Below are positions 48,040-56,255 of a DNA stretch of 64,000 nucleotides, piece after piece. Position 1 is the stretch's first letter, and each line of letters starts with the position of its first letter. Under the pieces are notes generated by a model. The model was given only the letters and a program-made list of their open reading frames with translations, was not told where the DNA came from and did no database searches. The DNA comes from Streptomyces sp. HNM0575 (GTDB lineage: Bacteria > Actinomycetota > Actinomycetes > Streptomycetales > Streptomycetaceae): the NCBI RefSeq assembly GCF_012726265.1, contig NZ_JAASAG010000012.1, positions 124,001 through 188,000 of the forward strand, in the 5' to 3' direction. The position numbers and the translations under genes were made by a program.

Positions 48040-48103
48040 CGAATCAGCGGACGCTGGTGTCAGCGATGACTGATGTGACAGTATCAACGCATGCTGACGT
48101 CAG
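48040..48103. promoter_or_regulatory. arsR promoter/operator region
   Basis: No ribosome site precedes ATG 48091 (atgtgacagtatcaacgc), so a leaderless start is likely. Clustered TCAGC/GCTGA half-sites and the perfect palindrome CTGACGTCAG (48094-48103, inside the first codons) are candidate ArsR contacts shared with the divergent arsC remnant. Confidence 0.4.
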
Positions 48104-48405
48104 TCGACACCGACCTGATCCGGGTCCTGGCAGACCCCCTCAGGCTTCGGATCGTGACCCTGCTGGCCCACGAGACCCTCTGCACAACGCACTTGGTGGA
48201 GGAGACCGGAGCGCGTCAGACAAACCTCTCCAACCACCTGAAGGTGCTGCGCGAGGCCGGGGTCGTGGAGACCGAGCCGTGCGGCCGCTTCACCTACTAC
48301 AAGCTGCGGCCCGAGGTCATCGAGGCCGTGGCCGGCTCCTTCTCGGATCTCGCCGCCACCGCCCGCGCCACAGCCGCTGCCGGCAAGAAGAGGGCCTGCC
48401 CGTGA
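48091..48405 (+). CDS. arsR: ArsR/SmtB-family metalloregulator
   Basis: A 104-aa winged-helix repressor: RVLADPLRLRIVTLLAHETL, then the recognition helix in ARQTNLSNHLKVLREAGVV. Cysteines available for arsenite are in TLCTTHLV and the tail KKRACP. The classic ELCVCDL site is absent, so the sensing geometry differs from the second arsR at 50494. Its stop overlaps the GTG of the Acr3 gene, and it diverges from the arsC genes. Confidence 0.9.
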   Translation: MLTSVDTDLIRVLADPLRLRIVTLLAHETLCTTHLVEETGARQTNLSNHLKVLREAGVVETEPCGRFTYYKLRPEVIEAVAGSFSDLAATARATAAAGKKRACP

Positions 48406-49508
48406 CCCGCACCGAACCCTCCGCCTCCACGACCCCGGAGCCCACGCCCGGGGTCGTCGCCGGCCTGTCCACGCTGGACCGCTTCCTGGCGGTGTGGATT
48501 CTGATGGCGATGGCACTGGGGCTCGGCCTCGGCCGCGTCATCACCGGCCTGAACAGCGTGCTCAGCAAGGTCGAGATCGGCGGGATCTCGCTGCCGATCT
48601 CGGTGGGCCTGCTGGTGATGATGTATCCCGTGCTGGCCAAGGTCCGCTACGACAAGCTCGACGCGGTCACCGGCGACCGGAAGCTCATGCTCTCTTCGCT
48701 GGTCATCAACTGGATCCTGGGGCCGGCGGTGATGTTCGCGCTGGCCTGGATCTTCCTGCCCGACCTCCCCGAGTACCGCACCGGCCTGATCATCGTCGGC
48801 CTCGCGCGCTGCATCGCGATGGTCGTCATCTGGAACGACCTTGCGTGCGGCGACCGCGAGGCCGCAGCCGTCCTCGTGGCCCTCAACTCCGTCTTCCAGG
48901 TCCTGGCCTTCGGCCTGCTCGGCTGGCTCTACCTTGATCTGCTGCCCGGCTGGCTCGGCCTCGCAACCGGGCAGCAGCTCGGCATCTCCATGTGGAAGAT
49001 CGCCTGGAACGTGGTCGTCTTCCTCGGCATCCCGCTGCTGGCGGGCTTCCTCACCCGCCGCCTCGGTGAGAAGAAGCTGGGACGCGAGTCGTACGAGAAC
49101 GAATTCCTGCCGAAGATCGGCCTGTTCGCCCTGTACGGCCTGCTGTTCACCATCGTGATCCTCTTCGCACTCCAGGGGAAGACGATCACCTCCCAGCCCC
49201 TGGACGTCGCCCGCATCGCCCTGCCACTGCTGGCCTACTTTGCGCTGATGTGGTTCGGCTCCTTCGCCCTCGGCAAGGGCCTCGGCATCCCGTATGAGCG
49301 AACGGCCACGCTTGCGTTCACCGCTGCGGGCAACAACTTCGAGCTCGCCATCGCCGTGGCCGTCGCCACCTTCGGCCTCACCTCCGGCCAGGCACTCTCC
49401 GGCGTCGTGGGACCCCTGATCGAGGTGCCGGTGCTGGTGGCTCTGGTGTACGTATCGCTGGCCTGGCGCCGGAAGTTCACGCCGCCGGACCCGCTGTCAG
49501 CCCCATGA
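48402..49508 (+). CDS. acr3: Arsenite efflux permease Acr3
   Basis: A 368-aa, ten-helix arsenite:H+ antiporter of the Acr3 family. The conserved cysteine of helix 4 is in GLARCIAMVVIWNDLACGD (Cys137), and the helix 9 region TATLAFTAAGNNFELAIAVA is intact. GTG 48402 overlaps the arsR stop (GTGA). It converges on the TauE gene. Confidence 0.93.
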   Translation: MTRTEPSASTTPEPTPGVVAGLSTLDRFLAVWILMAMALGLGLGRVITGLNSVLSKVEIGGISLPISVGLLVMMYPVLAKVRYDKLDAVTGDRKLMLSSLVINWILGPAVMFALAWIFLPDLPEYRTGLIIVGLARCIAMVVIWNDLACGDREAAAVLVALNSVFQVLAFGLLGWLYLDLLPGWLGLATGQQLGISMWKIAWNVVVFLGIPLLAGFLTRRLGEKKLGRESYENEFLPKIGLFALYGLLFTIVILFALQGKTITSQPLDVARIALPLLAYFALMWFGSFALGKGLGIPYERTATLAFTAAGNNFELAIAVAVATFGLTSGQALSGVVGPLIEVPVLVALVYVSLAWRRKFTPPDPLSAP

Positions 49509-49659
49509 CACCGACGGCCCGGGCCTGTTCGGCCCCATCGCAGTCCCCCGAGGCGCCAGGAGCGTGCACCGGCAGTGCCGCTGACCCGGCGGCGCCACCT
49601 TCCGCAGGCGCCGACTCGGCCACGGAGTCTCACGCTTCGCCACGGGACGCGGCCCGATC

Positions 49660-50430
49660 TCATTCACTCGGGTTGATCCACAACTGGACAGCCAGGCCGA
49701 TACCGATCAAGGCGACCAGCCAGCGCAGCAACGCGGCCGGCAGCCGGCGGGCAAGCCGCGGGCCGAGCGTGGAGCCGACGAACATCCCGAGACCCAGCGG
49801 CAGTACCGCCGCCCAGTCGACGGGCCCCAAGGCAGCGAAGAGGAGAGCCGAGACGAGGGTCAGGGCGCCGATGAGCATGTTCTTCAGGGCGTTGGCGGTG
49901 GCCATGTGAGGCTCGGCCGTGATCAGCAGGAGAGCAAGGGTCATCACACCGGACCCGGCACCGAAGTAGCCGCCGTACACGGAGACCGCGATCAGCCCCA
50001 TCGGAAGAACCGCACCCCACGCCCCCGAGGTGCGACCACGCTGGTTCCTCGAAGCGCCGCCGACGAGCCAGGGCTGGACAAGCAGAGCCAGCGAACCGGC
50101 GGCCACCAGGAACGGCACGACGCGAGCGAACGTCCCCGGTGGGGTGGAGAGCAACAACACCGAACCCGTCGCACCGCCGAGGGCGGCCATCGGCACCCGG
50201 CGTCGCAGCCATCGCCCCTGGCCGACCAGCTCGGACTGGGAGGCGAGAGCCGCACCGGGCCAGCAGGCGACGCCCGCGACGAGGTTGGTCACGTTCGCCG
50301 ACAGAGCGGGAAGGCCCACGGCCAGCAGCGCGGGATAGGAGAGCAGGGAAGTGATGCCGCCCGCCGACCCGACAAGCCCGGCGACGAGCCCTGCGGCGGC
50401 CAGCAGCACGATGTCAGCGGAGTCCGTCAC
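49660..50430 (-). CDS. TauE/SafE-family membrane permease
   Basis: 256 aa with about eight helices and the two-fold TauE/SafE repeat (VAGLVGSAGGITSLLSYPAL; YGGYFGAGSGVMTLALLLIT). Family members export sulfite or sulfonates; those in arsenic islands have no proven substrate. The GTG start at 50430 lies 63 nt downstream of the second arsR on the same strand, so it may be arsenic-regulated. Confidence 0.85.
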   Translation of the reverse strand: MTDSADIVLLAAAGLVAGLVGSAGGITSLLSYPALLAVGLPALSANVTNLVAGVACWPGAALASQSELVGQGRWLRRRVPMAALGGATGSVLLLSTPPGTFARVVPFLVAAGSLALLVQPWLVGGASRNQRGRTSGAWGAVLPMGLIAVSVYGGYFGAGSGVMTLALLLITAEPHMATANALKNMLIGALTLVSALLFAALGPVDWAAVLPLGLGMFVGSTLGPRLARRLPAALLRWLVALIGIGLAVQLWINPSE

Positions 50431-50493
50431 GACCGGGCGGCCTCAGCCGCAGACAATGTGGCCGGGCAACGGCAGCGCTCCTGACCGACCGGG

Positions 50494-50865
50494 TCAGTCA
50501 AGGGGTTCTCGTCCCGAGACCGAGAAGCTGCGTGCCATGGAGGCCATGACGCTGGGGGCGACGCGGTAGTACACCCACGTGCCGCGCCTCTCGGAGGTCA
50601 GCAACCCGGCCTCACGCAGCTTCTTCAAGTGGTGGCTGACAGTCGGCTGCGAGACGCCGACGTCGGAGATGTCGCATACGCAGGCTTCGCCACCGGCATG
50701 CGAGGCGATCTGGGAGAAGAGCCGCAGCCGCACCGGGTCCCCCAGCGCCTTGAACATCGCGGCAGCCCGCTCTGCCTCCTCCGACGTCAGCGGCCCCTCG
50801 TCCAGCGGGGGGCAGCACGGCGCCACGTCCGCCTCGATCAGCGGCAACGCCTTGGTATTCGACAT
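50494..50865 (-). CDS. arsR: Second ArsR-family arsenic regulator
   Basis: A 123-aa repressor. The DNA-binding motif is VGVSQPTVSHHLKKLREAGL and the metal site is ACVCDISD, the CVC pair typical of arsenite-sensing ArsR. An extra N-terminal pair (APCCPPLDEGPL) is common in actinobacterial ArsR of ars operons. ATG 50865 lies beside an AT-rich promoter. It diverges from arsO. Confidence 0.9.
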   Translation of the reverse strand: MSNTKALPLIEADVAPCCPPLDEGPLTSEEAERAAAMFKALGDPVRLRLFSQIASHAGGEACVCDISDVGVSQPTVSHHLKKLREAGLLTSERRGTWVYYRVAPSVMASMARSFSVSGREPLD

Positions 50866-51166
50866 GCATCTATTTTGACACGCATCGAATAAGCGCTCCA
50901 CCCCAGGCCCGCACACGCCGGAGCCGGGCCGGCCAGGTGCGGCCCCTTCGGCGGCAAGCACGACGACGACGCCATCCACACTTCCATCGCTCAAGGTGAC
51001 TTCAGAGCCTTCGACGCCGGTGAGCATCGGGGGTGCCGGTCGAGTTCGAGAGTCTCCACCACTCGCTAATTAATTTGATAAATGTCTATGTTGACGCTTA
51101 TCGAATCAGGTGGGATGGTCACAGGGCAAGCCATAGACAGACGTCGAAGCAACCAGGGGAGCCACC
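50866..51166. promoter_or_regulatory. Divergent arsR2-arsO control region with ArsR-type sites
   Basis: Two AT-rich patches stand out. TTGATAA (51075-51081) and TTATCGAA (51098-51105) form an inverted pair on the arsO side. 50866-50895 has TCTATTTTGACACGCATCGA by the arsR2 start. Both fit ArsR-operator composition. The 180 nt between them hold no gene. Confidence 0.5.
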
Positions 51167-52534
51167 GTGGAAGAGGCCGCCACACCGCCCGTCGTCGTGA
51201 TCGGAGCAGGCCCGGTCGGCCTGGCCGCCGCGGTCCACCTCGCCGCGCGGGAGCAGGAGCCGCTGGTGCTGGAGGCCGGGCCGGGTGCGGGCACGGCCGT
51301 GCGGGAGTGGGGCCACGTGCGGCTCTTCTCGCCCTGGGCCGAACTCGTCGACCCCGCCGCCGAGAAGCTCCTCGCCCCGACCGGCTGGGTACGCCCCGAC
51401 GGTGCCGCCTGCCCTTCCGGCGCGGAGTGGGCCGAGCTGTACCTCCAGCCGCTGGCCGACGTGCTGGGCGAACGCGTCCGCTATGGAACCCGCGTGACCG
51501 GCGTCTCCCGCGCCGGCCGCGACCGCGTGGTCGACGCCGGCCGCGACGAGCAGCCCTTCACCGTCCATCTCGTCACAGCGGACGGCGACGAGGAGAGGCT
51601 GACCGCCCGGGCCGTCGTCGACGCCTCCGGCACGTGGTCGGGCCCCGGTCCGCTCGGCGGCGACGGGCTTCCCGCGCTCGGAGAACGCACCGCCGCCGAT
51701 CACATCGCCTACCGCGTCCCCGACCTCAAGAGCCCCTCCGCACGCGCCCGTTACGCGGGCAGGCGCACCGCCGTCCTCGGCTCCGGTGCGTCCGCCTTCA
51801 CCGTGCTCGCCGGTCTCGCCGCCCTGGCGAAGGAACATCCGGGCACCCACACGACCTGGATCCTTCGGCGCAGCATCGGCGAGGACACCTTCGGGGGCGG
51901 CGAAGCCGACCGGCTGCACGCCCGAGGCGCGCTCGGACTGCGTGCCAGAGCCGCCGTCGGGGACGGCTACGCCGAAGCCGTCACCGGATTCCGTACGACC
52001 GCCGTGGACCGTGTCGACGGACAGCTGGTCCTCTCCGGAGAGGACGGCCGCCGCCTGGAGCCGGTCGACGAGGTCATCGCACTGACCGGTCTGCGGCCCG
52101 ACCTGTCCTTCCTCGGCGAGCTGCGCCTCGGCCTGGACACACGGCTCCAATCCCCCCTCGAACTGGCTCCGTTGATCGATCCGAACGTCCACTCCTGCGG
52201 CACCGTGTATCCACACGGCGCGAAGGAGCTGGGACACCCCGAATCGAACCTCTACCTGGCGGGGATGAAGAGCTACGGCCGCGCGCCGACCTTCCTCGCG
52301 ATGACCGGCTACGAACAGGTCCGCTCCATCGCGGCCGCACTCGCCGGAGACCGTGAAGCCGCCGAACGCGTCGAGCTGACCCTGCCGGAGACCGGAGTGT
52401 GCGGCGGCGCCGGGCTCTTCGACGATCCGGACGCCCAGGCGGAGACTGAAGGTGCGGGCGGCGGCTGCTGCGCGGCGCCGGACACCGTGCAGACCGCAGA
52501 CGTCGAAGCCCCGGCCGGAGCCGGCGGCTGCTGA
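51167..52534 (+). CDS. arsO: Flavin-dependent monooxygenase ArsO-like
   Basis: A 455-aa two-dinucleotide-domain flavoprotein (VVVIGAGPVGLAAAVHLAAR for FAD; RTAVLGSGASAFTVLAGLAA for NADPH). ArsO-type genes accompany arsRBC in Streptomyces arsenic clusters, and the oxidised substrate is not settled. The C-terminus is Cys-rich, with GGGCC then GAGGC as the last residues, suited to thiol-arsenic contact. GTG 51167 has AGGGGAG upstream. It heads an arsO-arsI-MFS series. Confidence 0.82.
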   Translation: MEEAATPPVVVIGAGPVGLAAAVHLAAREQEPLVLEAGPGAGTAVREWGHVRLFSPWAELVDPAAEKLLAPTGWVRPDGAACPSGAEWAELYLQPLADVLGERVRYGTRVTGVSRAGRDRVVDAGRDEQPFTVHLVTADGDEERLTARAVVDASGTWSGPGPLGGDGLPALGERTAADHIAYRVPDLKSPSARARYAGRRTAVLGSGASAFTVLAGLAALAKEHPGTHTTWILRRSIGEDTFGGGEADRLHARGALGLRARAAVGDGYAEAVTGFRTTAVDRVDGQLVLSGEDGRRLEPVDEVIALTGLRPDLSFLGELRLGLDTRLQSPLELAPLIDPNVHSCGTVYPHGAKELGHPESNLYLAGMKSYGRAPTFLAMTGYEQVRSIAAALAGDREAAERVELTLPETGVCGGAGLFDDPDAQAETEGAGGGCCAAPDTVQTADVEAPAGAGGC

Positions 52535-52551
52535 ATCCGACGAGGTGCACC

Positions 52552-52799
52552 ATGTCACGCGTACGACTCGCGCTCCGCGTCCCGGACCTGGACGCGTCAG
52601 CCGCCTTCCACAGCAGGCTCCTTGGGGCCGAGCCGGCCGGACTCCCCGACGGCTGCGCCGACTTCGCCGTCGTGGAACCCCTGCTCAAGCCCGTCCTCAT
52701 CGAAGGCGGGCCCGCAAGGGAGGGCCCGCATGGACCACCTGGGAGCCGAACCCGCTTCCTCCGGGGCCGTGAACGCCACCACCGGAGGCTGCTGCTGAC
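52552..52799 (+). pseudogene. Truncated ArsI/CadI-like VOC lyase
   Basis: ATG 52552 starts SRVRLALRVPDLDASAAFHS and continues to LLKPVLIEGG, the N-terminal half of ArsI, which breaks the C-As bond of methylarsenite. A frameshift near 52715 moves the conserved MDHLG segment to another frame (MDHLGAEPASSGAVNATTGG, then CC and stop at 52799). An internal deletion removes the segment before the vicinal cysteines, and nothing follows them. The C-terminal metal-binding half is lost. Confidence 0.7.
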
Positions 52800-54068
52800 G
52801 TGCGGATGACGCGCCTTCTCACCGCTGAGGCCGCGACCGGCACGGGGGACCGGTCGCGGCCCCGCCTTGTCCTGCCCGCCCTGTGCGTCACGCAGATCAC
52901 CAGCTGGGGCGTCCTCTATTACGCCTTCCCCGTTCTCCTGCCCCGCCTGACAGCCGCGACCGGCTGGTCGGGCACCGCGGCAACGGGCGCCTTCTCAGCC
53001 GCCCTGCTCGTCAGCGCTCTCGCGGGCATCCCTGTCGGACGCGTACTGGACCGGCGGGGCCCACGCGCCGTGATGACGGCCGGATCCGCCCTTGCCACGG
53101 CATCAGTGCTGGCCATCGCAGCGGCCCCCAACTTCCTTGTGTTCGTAGGAGCTTGGCTCTGTGCCGGTGCAGCCATGGCCGGAACGCTCTACCCTCCCGC
53201 CTTCGCCGCGGTCACCCGTTGGTGGGGCGGTACCCGGGTGCGTGGGCTGACGATCCTGACCCTCGCCGGGGGATTGGCCAGCACCGTCTTCGCACCGATC
53301 ACGGCCGCGCTCATCGAGCACATGAGCTGGCGCGCCGCATACGTCACCCTGGCCGCGGTCCTCGCCGCGGTCACCGTCCCCGCCCACGCGCTCGCCCTCC
53401 GGGCCCCATGGCCACCCGCACCCGACGCCCCGAACGCGGCCGGACAGCCCGAGAAGGCGGCCGGACAGCCCGAGAAGGTGGCGAAGCCCACAACGCCGGT
53501 CGCACGCACCCGGCCCTTCGTTCTCCTGGCCGTCGCGCTGACGCTCTCCGCGCTCTCGTCCTTCGCCGTCGTCATCGGCATCGTCCCGCTGCTGAACGAA
53601 CGCGGTGCCACCCCCACGCAGGCGGCCTGGGCGCTCGGCCTCGGCGGCCTCGGACAGACCCTGGGCCGGACTCTCTACGCACCCTTCGCCCGCCGCACCG
53701 GTGTCACCACGCGCACCAGCGCCCTCATCGCGGCCGGCGGCGTCACCACCGCTGCCCTCGCCGTCGTCCCCGGTCCCGTGACCCTCCTGACCGCCCTCGC
53801 CATCGGCGTCGGCATGGTCCGCGGCAACCTCACCCTCCTGCAAGCCACCGCCGTCACCGACCGCTGGGGCGCCCGGAACTACGGCAGACTCAGCGGCATC
53901 CTCACCGCGCCCGTCACCACAGCCACCGGCCTCGCCCCCTTCGCCGGAGCCGCCCTCGCCGGGCCCCTGGGCGGATACCCGGCACTGTTCCTCGCGCTGG
54001 CAGCCGTCTCGGTACTCAGCGCGCTCCTTGCCCTCGGGGGAACCCCACGGGCACATACAGCCCCGTGA
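52800..54068 (+). CDS. Major facilitator superfamily transporter
   Basis: 422 aa, 12 predicted helices. The MFS motif A region GRVLDRRGPRAVMTAGSAL follows helix 2, and helix 1 contains LPALCVTQITSWGVLYYAFP. A central loop carries a duplicated AGQPEKAAGQPEKV repeat. It begins at GTG 52800 one base after the ArsI remnant stop (ATG 52806 is an alternative) and appears to belong to the arsO unit. It may export an arsenical, though its substrate is unknown. Confidence 0.82.
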   Translation: MRMTRLLTAEAATGTGDRSRPRLVLPALCVTQITSWGVLYYAFPVLLPRLTAATGWSGTAATGAFSAALLVSALAGIPVGRVLDRRGPRAVMTAGSALATASVLAIAAAPNFLVFVGAWLCAGAAMAGTLYPPAFAAVTRWWGGTRVRGLTILTLAGGLASTVFAPITAALIEHMSWRAAYVTLAAVLAAVTVPAHALALRAPWPPAPDAPNAAGQPEKAAGQPEKVAKPTTPVARTRPFVLLAVALTLSALSSFAVVIGIVPLLNERGATPTQAAWALGLGGLGQTLGRTLYAPFARRTGVTTRTSALIAAGGVTTAALAVVPGPVTLLTALAIGVGMVRGNLTLLQATAVTDRWGARNYGRLSGILTAPVTTATGLAPFAGAALAGPLGGYPALFLALAAVSVLSALLALGGTPRAHTAP

Positions 54069-54226
54069 CCCCGAATTGAGTGCGATGACGCGGGGACCCA
54101 CTGCACGAGGCAATACCTGACGGGGTGTCCGCGTCCGCGCCCTTGCTGATCGCCGGCCCCTTGCCGGCTTCCTCGCACCGTCCCCGCTTGATCAACTCCG
54201 GTCACGGCAACTGAAGATCACCAACC

Positions 54227-54264
54227 AGGGCCCGTACTGGGAACTTTGTCCCGGTACGGGCCCT
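54227..54264. terminator. 16-bp hairpin at the right end of the island
   Basis: AGGGCCCGTACTGGGA pairs with TCCCGGTACGGGCCCT around a 6-nt loop with one G-T pair. It lies between the MFS gene and the tRNA-flank repeat and could terminate both the MFS unit and transcripts from the tRNA. The left repeat lacks it. Confidence 0.78.
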
Positions 54265-54266
54265 AT

Positions 54267-54396
54267 GCGTAGAAAAAGTTCTTGTGCGCAATGTCAGGCG
54301 TCCCAAAGTGGGCCGCCTGCCGTCCGACCAACGAGAAACGGGCCCCCGCCGCGACTTTCGTCACTGACGGAGACCCGTTTCGTCGGTGTCTCTCTG
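54267..54396. repeat. Right direct repeat of the island (3' flank of tRNA-Leu)
   Basis: This segment aligns with 37809-37934. It carries the hairpin CAGGCG...CGCCTG (54295-54319) and a tRNA-proximal core (about 54321-54396) nearly identical to the left copy. The core can fold, with an inner CGTCAGTGACG palindrome and outer AACGGG/CCCGTT arms. Confidence 0.8.
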
Positions 54397-54480
54397 TGCG
54401 CGAGGGGGGAGTTGAACCCCCACGTCCTTTCGGACACTGGAACCTGAATCCAGCGCGTCTGCCTATTCCGCCACCCGCGC
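54397..54480 (-). tRNA. tRNA-Leu, anticodon CAG
   Basis: 84 nt. The acceptor stem is GCGCGGG/CTCGCGC with discriminator A. The D arm has GGCGGAATAGGCAGACGCG, the anticodon arm CTGGATTCAGGTTCCAG reads anticodon CAG, a long variable arm (GTCCGAAAGGAC) is present as expected for class II tRNA-Leu, and the T arm is GGGGGTTCAACTCCCCC. CCA is not encoded. Confidence 0.95.
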
Positions 54481-54880
54481 ATCGGGTGCCTCCCGCCTGA
54501 GCGGAAGGGCGACCGACGGGCTCCCTCGGGACGCCTGCCGACGACCGAAAGATTAGCACGCTGGCCGCGGTGGGTTCACATCCGTATCGGTGCCGCAGCA
54601 GGGCGGGCGGCACCGGCACCGCAGGTGTGTGCGCGACTACGGGACACTGGCTTCGGGGACGCCGCGATCCATGCGAGGGTGTGACCGCGTGCGCGGCGAC
54701 GCCGAGGGGTGTGAGAGGTGACACTCCTGCGCCCGGGCCCCACCGGGGAACCACCCGGTATCCCCACGCGTGGATACGATCAGTAAGCAGTACCGGACCG
54801 ACGTACGAACACAGCACGGGCGCCACCGGGTGACACTGGAGGCGCACTAGAGCCGAGGGCATCTGGGAAGGAGGTGCAAC
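54481..54880. other. Intergenic region between tRNA-Leu and fhaA
   Basis: About 400 nt holding the tRNA promoter and, toward fhaA, the inverted repeat GTATCC (54758-54763) / GGATAC (54772-54777) overlapping TACGAT (54775-54780), a possible -10 box of the fhaA operon. No protein gene is supported. Confidence 0.4.
54550..54578 (-). promoter_or_regulatory. Candidate promoter of tRNA-Leu
   Basis: On the minus strand TGAACC (54578-54573) and TAATCT (54555-54550) are separated by 17 nt, about 70 nt upstream of the tRNA 5' end. This is a good match to a housekeeping promoter. Confidence 0.5.
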
Positions 54881-55705
54881 GTGGGAGTTCTGAAGCGCTT
54901 CGAGCAGCGTCTGGAAGGTCTTGTCAACGGCACCTTCGCGAAGGTGTTCAAGTCCGAGGTACAGCCCGTGGAGATCGCGGGCGCCCTCCAGCGCGAATGC
55001 GACAACAACGCGACGATCTGGAACCGCGACCGCACGGTCGTACCCAACGACTTCATCGTCGAGTTGAGCGCCCCCGACTACGAGCGCCTCAGCCCGTACT
55101 CCGGCCAGCTGGGCGACGAACTGGGCGGAATGGTACGCGACTACGCGAAGCAGCAGCGCTACACCTTCATGGGGTCCGTCAAGGTCCATCTGGAGAAGGC
55201 CGACGAACTCGACACCGGTCTCTACCGGGTGCGCAGCCGCACCCTCGCCTCCAGCGCCTCGCAGCAGCCGCAGCGCGCCGGCGGCGCACCCAACAACGCC
55301 TATGGCGGCCAAGGCGGTTACCCGCCCGGAGCCGGCCCGGCGGGTGCGCCGCCCATGCTGGCCGGACCGCCCCCCGGTTACGCCCCCGGCTCCGGCAGCG
55401 ACGCCGGCGCGATGCCCCGTGCCGAGACGAGGCGCTGGATCGAGATCAACGGCAACCGCCATCAGATCTCCCGCCCGACGCTCGTGCTGGGCCGCAGCAC
55501 CGAGGCCGACGTGCGCGTCGACGACCCCGGAGTCTCGCGCCGGCACTGCGAGATCCGCGTGGGAGACCCGGCCTCGATCCAGGATCTCGGATCCACGAAC
55601 GGCATCGTGGTGGACGGGCAGCACACCACTCGCGCTACGCTCCGCGACGGCTCACGCATCGTCGTGGGCAGCACCACGATCATTTACCGGCAAGCCGAAG
55701 GGTGA
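54881..55705 (+). CDS. fhaA: FHA-domain protein FhaA
   Basis: 274 aa. An N-terminal DUF3662 domain (MGVLKRFEQRLEGLVNGTFA) and a Gly/Pro linker precede a C-terminal FHA domain with LVLGRSTEADVRVDDPGVSR, the phosphothreonine-binding RRHCEI and DLGSTNGIVV. In mycobacteria FhaA links PknB-type phosphorylation to cell-wall synthesis. GTG 54881 follows an almost perfect GGAAGGAGGT. It is the first gene of the six-gene operon. Confidence 0.93.
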   Translation: MGVLKRFEQRLEGLVNGTFAKVFKSEVQPVEIAGALQRECDNNATIWNRDRTVVPNDFIVELSAPDYERLSPYSGQLGDELGGMVRDYAKQQRYTFMGSVKVHLEKADELDTGLYRVRSRTLASSASQQPQRAGGAPNNAYGGQGGYPPGAGPAGAPPMLAGPPPGYAPGSGSDAGAMPRAETRRWIEINGNRHQISRPTLVLGRSTEADVRVDDPGVSRRHCEIRVGDPASIQDLGSTNGIVVDGQHTTRATLRDGSRIVVGSTTIIYRQAEG

Positions 55706-55714
55706 AGCGGGGGC

Positions 55715-56224
55715 ATGTCAGAGCTGACCCTCACGGTCATGCGGCTGGGTTTTCTCGCCGTACTGTGGCTGTTCGTCATCGTGGCCGTGCAGGTCATCCG
55801 CAGCGATCTGTTCGGTACGCGCGTGACCCAGCGCGCAGCGCGGCGGGCCGAGGGCCAGCGCCCGCAGCAGCGCCAGCAGCCCCCGCGGCAGCAGGGAGGC
55901 CGACGCGGCGGTGGCGGCCGCGGGCGGAACGCACCGAGCAAGCTCGTCGTCACAGAAGGGTCGTTGACCGGGACGACGGTGGCGCTCCAGGGGCAGACCA
56001 TCACGCTGGGCCGTGCGCACGACTCCACAATCGTGCTGGATGACGACTACGCCTCCAGCCGGCATGCCAGGATCTACCCGGACCGTGACGGCCAGTGGAT
56101 CGTCGAGGATCTCGGGTCCACCAACGGCACTTATCTCGACAGGACCCGACTCACCACTCCGACGCCGATCCAGCCCGGAGCGCCGATCCGTATCGGCAAG
56201 ACGGTCATCGAGCTGCGGAAGTAG
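55715..56224 (+). CDS. fhaB: Membrane-anchored FHA-domain protein FhaB
   Basis: 169 aa. One N-terminal membrane helix (LGFLAVLWLFVIVAVQVI), a basic Gln/Arg/Gly linker, then an FHA domain (ITLGRAHDSTIVLDDDYASS, RHARIY, EDLGSTNGTYLDRTRL). The mycobacterial counterpart recruits phosphorylated division proteins at the septum. It starts 9 nt after fhaA. Confidence 0.92.
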   Translation: MSELTLTVMRLGFLAVLWLFVIVAVQVIRSDLFGTRVTQRAARRAEGQRPQQRQQPPRQQGGRRGGGGRGRNAPSKLVVTEGSLTGTTVALQGQTITLGRAHDSTIVLDDDYASSRHARIYPDRDGQWIVEDLGSTNGTYLDRTRLTTPTPIQPGAPIRIGKTVIELRK

Positions 56225-56255
56225 TACAGATCATGACGACCGGAGGGTGGGCACC

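Noticed and set aside
49505..49909. ORF overlapping the acr3 stop on the plus strand
   Set aside because: Most of it is antisense to the TauE/SafE gene, whose membrane segments are clear.
37953..54266. Integrase, excisionase or relaxase inside the island
   Set aside because: All substantial frames on both strands were read. None has recombinase motifs, so the island call rests on the repeats and gene content alone.
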